Part shown: piece after piece, positions 58,772-64,000 of the stretch | Layout: every line of letters begins with the position of its first letter | How positions within the stretch are numbered: the stretch's first letter is position 1 | Assembly: GCA_963707965.1 (NCBI GenBank) | Contig: CAVPRR010000005.1 | Coordinates: 1-64,000 of the forward strand | Direction of reading: 5' to 3' | Source: VRUE01 sp963707965 | GTDB taxonomy: Bacteria; Actinomycetota; Thermoleophilia; Solirubrobacterales; 70-9 | DNA length: 64,000 nucleotides | The notes under the pieces: model-generated | What the model was told of the DNA's origin: nothing | The model's database searches: none | Seen by the model: only the letters and a program-made list of their open reading frames with translations | Translations under genes and position numbers: made by a program

Positions 58772-59905
58772 ATGTCCGGAGTAGCACTGGCGATCCTCGT
58801 GATCGCACTCATCGCCGTCGGTTGGCTTCTACTGCGAACGCGCGAGTCGAATGCGCGCCTCGCTGAGGCGAGTCGTAGGTCGGAAGAAGAGGCCGCAGAG
58901 GCAAAGCAGGAACGAGATGGCCTGCGGGAGTTCGGTGAATCGCTGAAGCAGGTCGAACAGGCAGTCACGCAATACAAGGCGCGTGAGGACGCGCGCGACA
59001 CCAAGGTGAGCGAGGTGCTCGCCGGCGTGGTGCTGAAGAGCGACCGCGTGGTCGAGCGGGTCGACGGACTTGTGGGTCGCTGGGCGAACCCCAAACAGCG
59101 CGGCCAGCTGAGCGAGGAGTGGCTGATCGCGGCCCTGCGGCAGATGGGGCTGCGCGACAGCGTCCACTTCGAGACGCAGAAGCGGGTCGAAATCGACGCC
59201 GCCCGCGGCCAGAAGGACGGCGTCATCGACGTCTATCTCCTGCTCCCGAATTCACAGGGGGTCGCGCTCGACGCGAAGTTCCCCTGGGTTCGCCTGTTGG
59301 GCGAGGTCCTGGACGAGGGAGGCGAGGAGGCTCGCGAGTTCGCCATTCGCAAACTGCGGGACTCGCTGCGATCGCATATCAAGGACGTAGGGGGCCGCGA
59401 ATACCGCGGCAGCCGCGATGTCTCGGTGCGGCACGTGCTCGTCGTCGTCCCCGACTGGCAGACGCTGGAGCTGGTCAGGGGAGCGGATCCGAAGATCGTC
59501 GAATACGCCGCCGAACATGGCGTCGGCCTCCTGCCCGCCGACGGGCTCTACGAGATGGCGAATGCGCTCGCCGAGGTCCATCGCGAGGAGGGATGGGGCG
59601 AGAGGATCGGTGAGCTGTTCACCCCCCAGCATGCGGACCGCATGTTCGCTGCCTGCATCGATCTGCTGGAGCGCATGGGAACCGTCGCAAAGCGCTACAA
59701 CAGCCTCGGCGAGTCGCTGTCCAGCGTCGTCGCCGCGTTCGGGCCCAACGGCCTGATCGGGCGCGACGTGCTCGACCCAGCCGCGAAAGCGGCGGAGAAG
59801 GTGCCGCAGGAGCTCGAAGCCGAGGTTCGCGAGCTCGATGCCGCGAAGGCGGCGAAACACGCGGCGCGGCTCGAGGAGAAGCGGGGCGAAGCCGAGGCCG
59901 CATAG
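58772..59905 (+). CDS. rmuC: RmuC-family DNA recombination protein
   Basis: 377 aa. N-terminal membrane helix (residues 4-20) and coiled coil (~25-75), then the RmuC nuclease-like core: GQLSEEWLIAALRQMGL, DVYLLLPNSQGVALDAKFPW (acidic/basic core of a restriction-like fold) and HVLVVVPDWQTLELVRGADP. C-terminal helices end Lys/Ala/Glu-rich. It limits inversion-type recombination. GGAGAGGA precedes the ATG. A clear hairpin terminator follows. Confidence 0.9.
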   Translation: MSGVALAILVIALIAVGWLLLRTRESNARLAEASRRSEEEAAEAKQERDGLREFGESLKQVEQAVTQYKAREDARDTKVSEVLAGVVLKSDRVVERVDGLVGRWANPKQRGQLSEEWLIAALRQMGLRDSVHFETQKRVEIDAARGQKDGVIDVYLLLPNSQGVALDAKFPWVRLLGEVLDEGGEEAREFAIRKLRDSLRSHIKDVGGREYRGSRDVSVRHVLVVVPDWQTLELVRGADPKIVEYAAEHGVGLLPADGLYEMANALAEVHREEGWGERIGELFTPQHADRMFAACIDLLERMGTVAKRYNSLGESLSSVVAAFGPNGLIGRDVLDPAAKAAEKVPQELEAEVRELDAAKAAKHAARLEEKRGEAEAA

Positions 59906-59912
59906 GCCGGGC

Positions 59913-59949
59913 ACCGCCACCCGGCCGAGGTCATTGGCCGGGTGGCGGT
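59913..59949. terminator. Perfect 14-bp hairpin after rmuC
   Basis: Arms ACCGCCACCCGGCC (59913-59926) and GGCCGGGTGGCGGT (59936-59949) with a 9-nt loop, 7 nt after the rmuC stop. No U-tract, typical for actinobacterial terminators. Confidence 0.75.
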
Positions 59950-60045
59950 CTTCACCCCGTGGAAAGGGCGACCCGAACGAGAGGTCGATCCAGACGGTTA
60001 GGATTGCCGCCCGCCCTGAAACGACCGTTCACGGAGGAGTCGGAT

Positions 60046-61308
60046 TTGTCCGTCGACACCAGCGAAGTCACGAAATTAGACGTGGAGCCCGGCACGCTGC
60101 CGGAGACGATGGCGGCGTGGGTGATCCGCCAGGAGCGCGAGGGCGAGCCCACCGACGCCTTCCAGCTCGAGCAGATCGAGGTCCCCAAGCCCGGCCCCTT
60201 CGAGGTGGTCGTCCGCGTAATGGCCGCCGGGGTCAACTTCAACAACGTCTGGGCGGCCCTCGGCAAACCGGTATCGGTCTTCGACTACGGCGACCACCCC
60301 GAGTTCGGCCACCACATCGGCGGTTCCGACGGCTCCGGGATCGTCTGGAAGGTCGGCGAGGGAGTCACCCACTGGAAGCCCGGCGACGAGGTCGTGATCC
60401 ACTGCAACCAGGCCTCCTATGAGGACGTCGAGGTGCACGGCCTTGACCCGCTCGCCGCCCCCAGCCAGAAGATCTGGGGATACGAGACGACCTGGGGCTC
60501 CTTCGCCCAGTTCACCAAGGTGCAGGCGCAGCAACTCCTCCCCCGCCCCCAGAACCTCTCCTGGGCCGAGTCCTCCGCCTACGGGCTCACCTTCTTCACC
60601 GCCTACCGGATGCTGATCGACCAGTGCAAGCTGCAGGCCGGCCACAACGTGCTGATCTGGGGCGCCGCGGGCGGCCTCGGCGTCTTCGCCACGCAGCTCT
60701 GCAAGGCAGCGGGCGCCAACGCGGTCGGCGTCGTCTCCTCCGAGGAGAAGGGCGAGCTGGTCAAGCAGCTCGGCGCCGTCGACTACATCAACCGCCGCGA
60801 GTTCGGCGAGATGATGCGCACGCCCGAGAACCTCGCCGACCGCGCGGCCGACAAGGAGCGCTTCAAGGCCTCGCGCGGTTTCGCCAAGCGGGTCAAGGAG
60901 ATCCTCGGCGACGCGCCCGACATCGTCTTCGAGCACGTCGGCCAGGCGACCTTCCCGACCTCGGTCTTCGTCGTCAAGCCGTTCGGCAAGGTCGTCATCT
61001 GCGGCGCCACCTCGGGCTTCCAGCTCGACTTCGACGTCCGCTACCTGTGGATGCGCCAGAAGCAGATCGTCGGCTCGCACTTCGCCAACGCCTATGAGTG
61101 CATGCGGGCCAACCAGCTGATGTCGGAGGGCAAGGTGCAGCCGGTGCTCTGGAGGACGATGGGCTTCGAGGGCGTGCCCGTGGCGCACCAGCTGCTGCAC
61201 GAAAACAAGCACCTCGGCAAGATCTCCATCCTGGTCGGGGCCGAGTCTGAGGACGAGGGCAAGAACGAGGACGGCCCGGGCGCGATCCGGGCGGAGGTCG
61301 GAGCGTGA
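60046..61308 (+). CDS. ccrA: Crotonyl-CoA carboxylase/reductase
   Basis: 420 aa from the TTG at 60046 with GGAGGA seven bases upstream. MDR fold with the Ccr signatures GVNFNNVWAALGKPVS, FGHHIGGSDGSGIVWKVGEG, SAYGLTFFTAYRMLIDQCKL, NADPH loop LIWGAAGGLGVFATQL and GATSGFQLDFDVRYLWMRQK, all typical of carboxylating enoyl-CoA reductases rather than plain quinone reductases. It makes ethylmalonyl-CoA from crotonyl-CoA, CO2 and NADPH. The ethylmalonyl-CoA mutase and epimerase genes are not in the window. Confidence 0.93.
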   Translation: MSVDTSEVTKLDVEPGTLPETMAAWVIRQEREGEPTDAFQLEQIEVPKPGPFEVVVRVMAAGVNFNNVWAALGKPVSVFDYGDHPEFGHHIGGSDGSGIVWKVGEGVTHWKPGDEVVIHCNQASYEDVEVHGLDPLAAPSQKIWGYETTWGSFAQFTKVQAQQLLPRPQNLSWAESSAYGLTFFTAYRMLIDQCKLQAGHNVLIWGAAGGLGVFATQLCKAAGANAVGVVSSEEKGELVKQLGAVDYINRREFGEMMRTPENLADRAADKERFKASRGFAKRVKEILGDAPDIVFEHVGQATFPTSVFVVKPFGKVVICGATSGFQLDFDVRYLWMRQKQIVGSHFANAYECMRANQLMSEGKVQPVLWRTMGFEGVPVAHQLLHENKHLGKISILVGAESEDEGKNEDGPGAIRAEVGA

Positions 61309-61333
61309 CTAACGACGCAAGCAGGGGGTCCTG

Positions 61334-61627
61334 ATGGCTGAGGTCTGCACACTCGACTGGCACATCGCCCCCTTCCGGGCGGACCGCTGGCTGGAGCTCT
61401 GGAAGCCCGCCGCGGCCCGAATGCCGTCCTTTGGCGCCAGGAGCTGGTCGCTGACCCGCTCGATCGACGACCCGCTGGCCTTCCGCCAGTACTCGGTCTG
61501 GGAGAGCCGCGCGGACTTCGAGCGCTACTGGTACTCGGAGGAGACCGAGGCGGCTCGTGCCAGCGTCATCGACCTCTTCGACCTTCCGCTCCTCCCCGCC
61601 TGGCACACCCTGCTCGCCGCCGAGTAG
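61334..61627 (+). CDS. Small ABM-like (dimeric alpha/beta barrel) protein
   Basis: 97 aa, 25 nt after ccrA on the same strand. Pattern WLELWKPAAARMPSFGARSW and FRQYSVWESRADFERYWYSE fits the antibiotic-biosynthesis-monooxygenase-type ferredoxin-like fold. Catalytic residues are not certain, so this is a structural guess. Possibly an accessory for the acyl-CoA step, but no evidence. Confidence 0.65.
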   Translation: MAEVCTLDWHIAPFRADRWLELWKPAAARMPSFGARSWSLTRSIDDPLAFRQYSVWESRADFERYWYSEETEAARASVIDLFDLPLLPAWHTLLAAE

Positions 61628-61661
61628 GCGCGCTCGCGCCAACGGGCGTACGCCTGACCGC

Positions 61662-64000
61662 CTATCGGCGCGGAAGGATCGCCCAGCGGAAGATGGTCGG
61701 AGCTGACCTGTGGTTGTCGTCGACCGTGACCGCCAGCACTCGGAAGACATGTCGGCCGGGCTGCAGCTTTGTGTAAGTCCGCGGCGAGCGGCAACGCCGG
61801 TACGGCCGCCGGTCGAGCTTGCACCGGAAGCCGACGCGCCTGGCCGGGGTGGCGAAGCTGAACCTCGCCCGGGAGCTGCGCGTTCGTTTCGCCGGATGCT
61901 CCCGCAGCCGGGGTCTGGGTATCTTGCGTTTCAGAGGGTTGTTCGGGCGGTCCGGTTTCGGTTCTTCGGGCGACCGGTAATTGGCCACGTACGTCTTCGA
62001 GCTGTCGGCAATCACGGTGTGGACCCGCTCGCCACCATCCGACCAGCTTCGCCAGTTGTAGTCGACACCTCCCAGCTGCGCGCTGGTTGGCGCCGAGAGC
62101 ACGACGTGCGACCCGACGATCGCGAGCAGGTCGAACGGCGCCGGCTGCGAGAGCAGCCCGGCCGTGAGGGCCAGGCCGGGTGGGTTGGAGACGATTTCGA
62201 GGTCAGCTGTTCGCGGGTGGATTTCGACGCTCCGCTTTGCGGCCTGGCCGCGCGAATCGACCGCGGTCAGGGTCAGTTCGATATGAGAGGGGTAGTCGTG
62301 GTCGGGCGCGAGGAAGGCGCCGGAGGCGACCGTTGGGAACGCCTGAAGGGGATGGGCGTGGCAGGCCTGCGGGCAGTGGTAGAGGCGCGTGACCCAGTCG
62401 AGGCTTGTCGGGGGCAGGTCTCCGTCCTCGGCGTCGTGGGCCGAGCCTTCGAAATCGACCGGCTCGCCAACGCTCCATTCGAAGGCGGGTGCGGGGCTGG
62501 AGATCGTCGGTTCCGGAGGCGTGTCGCCGGGGTAGACCGTCACCCGAGCGACGCTGAACGCTTCGTCCGGATCGACAACGCGAACGGCAATGGTGTGGTT
62601 TTCGCTGTCTTCGAATGTTTCGCTTGCCAGGCTTTCGGAGGCGGGGGCGTCTTCGTAGATGCCATCCCCGTTCAGGTCCCATTCGTATTCCAGCAAGTCT
62701 CCGTCGGCGTCAGTCGAGCCGCTCGCGTCGAAGTGGGCTTCGAGCGGTTGCCCTGCTTCGCTATATCGCTTGTCGACTGTCAGGCGGGCCGTCGGCGGCT
62801 GGTTGCCGGGGAAGTAGCGGATCCGATGAATCGCCCCCGGTTCGTATTCGTTGCCTTCGAATTCGGTGAAGAGGCTCGCGTAGTAGAGGCTGCCGTCTGG
62901 GCCAACCTCGAGGTCGACCCCGGAGTAGGGATCCGAATGGGTCATGAAGGTGGTCACGGTCGAGGGGTCGGGACGCCCGTCGATGCCGGGGAACATCGAG
63001 AAGATGCAGCCCCGCACTGAGTCGGCGAAAAACATCGCGCCCCGATATGAGGGCGGGAAGGGACCTTCCCCGTAGAAGGCGAAGCCGGAGATCGCCGAGC
63101 CTTTGAAGTCGAGACAGGGGTCCCCCGGCGCCAGACCCTGGTGGTGGGCGTAGGAAAAGAAAGGCAGTGAGGCGGCGCTGGGGTCTGCATAGAGGCCTTC
63201 GCAGATCGCCGGTTCAGCGCTCTCGTAGTTGGGCTGGCGTTCTGGACCCTCGTAGCAGGGCCAGCCAGAGTTGTAGGCCTCGCCCGAGTCCGGGTTGAGG
63301 CGGTCGATTTCCTCAAAGGCATTCCAGCCCACGTTGCCGACATATAGCTCGTGGGTAACGAAATCGATCGCGATGCGGAACGGATTTCGAAAGCCGTAGG
63401 CGACGATCCGCCGCGCGTTTTCGTCCGGGCCGGCCAGCGGGTTGCCCGGCCACGCATCCCCTGTGTTGGGATCGACCCGGATGATCGTCCCGTCCAATCC
63501 GGTCGGGTCGCCGCCACCGCCGGTGCGGAGGTCCTGAGAGCGCAGGGCGCCCCCCTCTTCGAGCGGATCTCCGCAGGGGTTTTCGGGTTCGCCGAGCTGG
63601 CCAACGTCGGTGGCGCTGAAGCTGGCGCCGTCCCCGCCGCTGGCGTAGAGGGCCCCCTCGGGGCCAAACTGGAGGTCACCGATGGAGTGCGAGGAGAACT
63701 GCTGACACCAGTCTTCGACCAGCACCTTCTGCAGCGGTTCTTCGTCTTTCTCAACCGCCTTATCTCCTTCGGCGGTCAACCGCACCAGGCGACCGCTGAC
63801 CAGGCATGCGTCGGCGCCTTTGGGTTCGGGGCAGGGGTCGCCGCTCGTTTGCGGCGTGCCCCACCTGGGTGGGAGAGCGGGTTCGCCGAGGATGTGGTCG
63901 TAGGTGTAGAGGACGTAGACATAGGGGTTGGCAGGGAACTGGGGGTCGAGCGCAAGGCCGAGGATCCCCCGGTCCCCAGTGTCGTACACGTCGGTGCGCA
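61662..64000 (-). CDS. Secreted PQQ-dependent sugar dehydrogenase-like protein with PKD domains (5' end outside)
   Basis: More than 779 aa visible, open at the right edge. N-terminal region is a six-bladed beta-propeller of the soluble glucose/aldose dehydrogenase group (DRGILGLALDPQFP, DLQFGPEGALYASGGDGASF, TIIRVDPNTGDAWPGNPL, AYGFRNPFRIAID). Then PKD/Ig-like domains (ARLTVDKRYSEAGQPLEAHF, SGSTDADGDLLEYEWDLNGD; VAVRVVDP; VTVYPGDTPPEP) and a basic C-terminus of a type seen in exported proteins. PQQ-binding residues cannot all be checked. Surface enzyme or adhesin-like enzyme. Confidence 0.83.
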   Translation of the reverse strand, partial: RTDVYDTGDRGILGLALDPQFPANPYVYVLYTYDHILGEPALPPRWGTPQTSGDPCPEPKGADACLVSGRLVRLTAEGDKAVEKDEEPLQKVLVEDWCQQFSSHSIGDLQFGPEGALYASGGDGASFSATDVGQLGEPENPCGDPLEEGGALRSQDLRTGGGGDPTGLDGTIIRVDPNTGDAWPGNPLAGPDENARRIVAYGFRNPFRIAIDFVTHELYVGNVGWNAFEEIDRLNPDSGEAYNSGWPCYEGPERQPNYESAEPAICEGLYADPSAASLPFFSYAHHQGLAPGDPCLDFKGSAISGFAFYGEGPFPPSYRGAMFFADSVRGCIFSMFPGIDGRPDPSTVTTFMTHSDPYSGVDLEVGPDGSLYYASLFTEFEGNEYEPGAIHRIRYFPGNQPPTARLTVDKRYSEAGQPLEAHFDASGSTDADGDLLEYEWDLNGDGIYEDAPASESLASETFEDSENHTIAVRVVDPDEAFSVARVTVYPGDTPPEPTISSPAPAFEWSVGEPVDFEGSAHDAEDGDLPPTSLDWVTRLYHCPQACHAHPLQAFPTVASGAFLAPDHDYPSHIELTLTAVDSRGQAAKRSVEIHPRTADLEIVSNPPGLALTAGLLSQPAPFDLLAIVGSHVVLSAPTSAQLGGVDYNWRSWSDGGERVHTVIADSSKTYVANYRSPEEPKPDRPNNPLKRKIPRPRLREHPAKRTRSSRARFSFATPARRVGFRCKLDRRPYRRCRSPRTYTKLQPGRHVFRVLAVTVDDNHRSAPTIFRWAILPRR

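Overview
The window is high-GC bacterial DNA that I read as an actinobacterium of the class Thermoleophilia (Solirubrobacterales/Gaiellales-like). This is an inference from several signs together: the GC-rich coding bias, a coenzyme F420 biosynthesis set (cofC, cofD, cofE, fbiC, npdG), System II cytochrome c maturation, a crotonyl-CoA carboxylase/reductase, and a short secreted collagen-like protein whose N-terminus is typical of that class. Many genes overlap by 1-8 nt, and GTG and TTG starts are common.

Region 1 (1-16.1 kb) is a respiratory or electron-transfer island. It holds a NapC/NirT-type tetraheme cytochrome (cut by the window edge), a TlpA-like thioredoxin, CcsB/ResC, ResB, CcdA and a TPR assembly factor. 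Next come three tandem hexaheme cytochromes, a membrane-anchored NHL beta-propeller, a second TPR protein, and a NarX/NarL-like two-component pair. Divergent from these is a pair of radical SAM/SPASM genes, one of the AhbC/NirJ (alternative heme or heme d1) type. A gap-free 32-column motif precedes each of the three cytochrome-related transcription units, and a CRP/FNR-like palindrome lies in front of the radical SAM genes.

Region 2 (16.1-25.5 kb) carries a USP-like membrane protein, a CDF metal transporter, a DEAD-box helicase, a DMT-type permease, a decayed flavin monooxygenase, the collagen-like protein, a three-gene run of secreted proteins (two delta-60-repeat beta-propellers and a GH-like TIM barrel) and an XRE regulator.

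Region 3 (25.5-35.9 kb) is the tRNA-rich, recombination-marked part. It has seven tRNAs (Glu, Leu x3, Pro, Gly, Trp). Beside them lie a serine-recombinase remnant abutting tRNA-Glu, a LAGLIDADG-type endonuclease gene touching tRNA-Leu, and a broken HNH endonuclease touching tRNA-Gly. Ordinary hydrolases, a secreted trypsin-like protease, an RDD membrane protein and a NUDIX hydrolase lie between them.

Region 4 (35.9-46 kb) combines two ABC exporters with acyl-CoA metabolism: acetoacetyl-CoA synthetase, acyl-CoA carboxylase beta subunit, HMG-CoA lyase, an SDR and a hotdog thioesterase. Crotonyl-CoA carboxylase/reductase at 60 kb fits the same theme.

Region 5 (45.9-52.5 kb) is the F420 block. 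The biosynthesis genes look intact except fbiC, which is frameshifted exactly at a perfect 32-bp palindrome inside its CofG half. A duplicated 50-nt hairpin unit separates cofE from an alcohol dehydrogenase.

Region 6 (52.5-64 kb) has an aquaporin, an NMT1-like lipoprotein, an mntR-mntH operon with a double operator, YgfZ, RmuC, Ccr and a partial secreted sugar-dehydrogenase-like protein with PKD domains. Several small inverted-repeat elements (43.2 kb, 54.4 kb) look like MITE-type or long-hairpin sequences.
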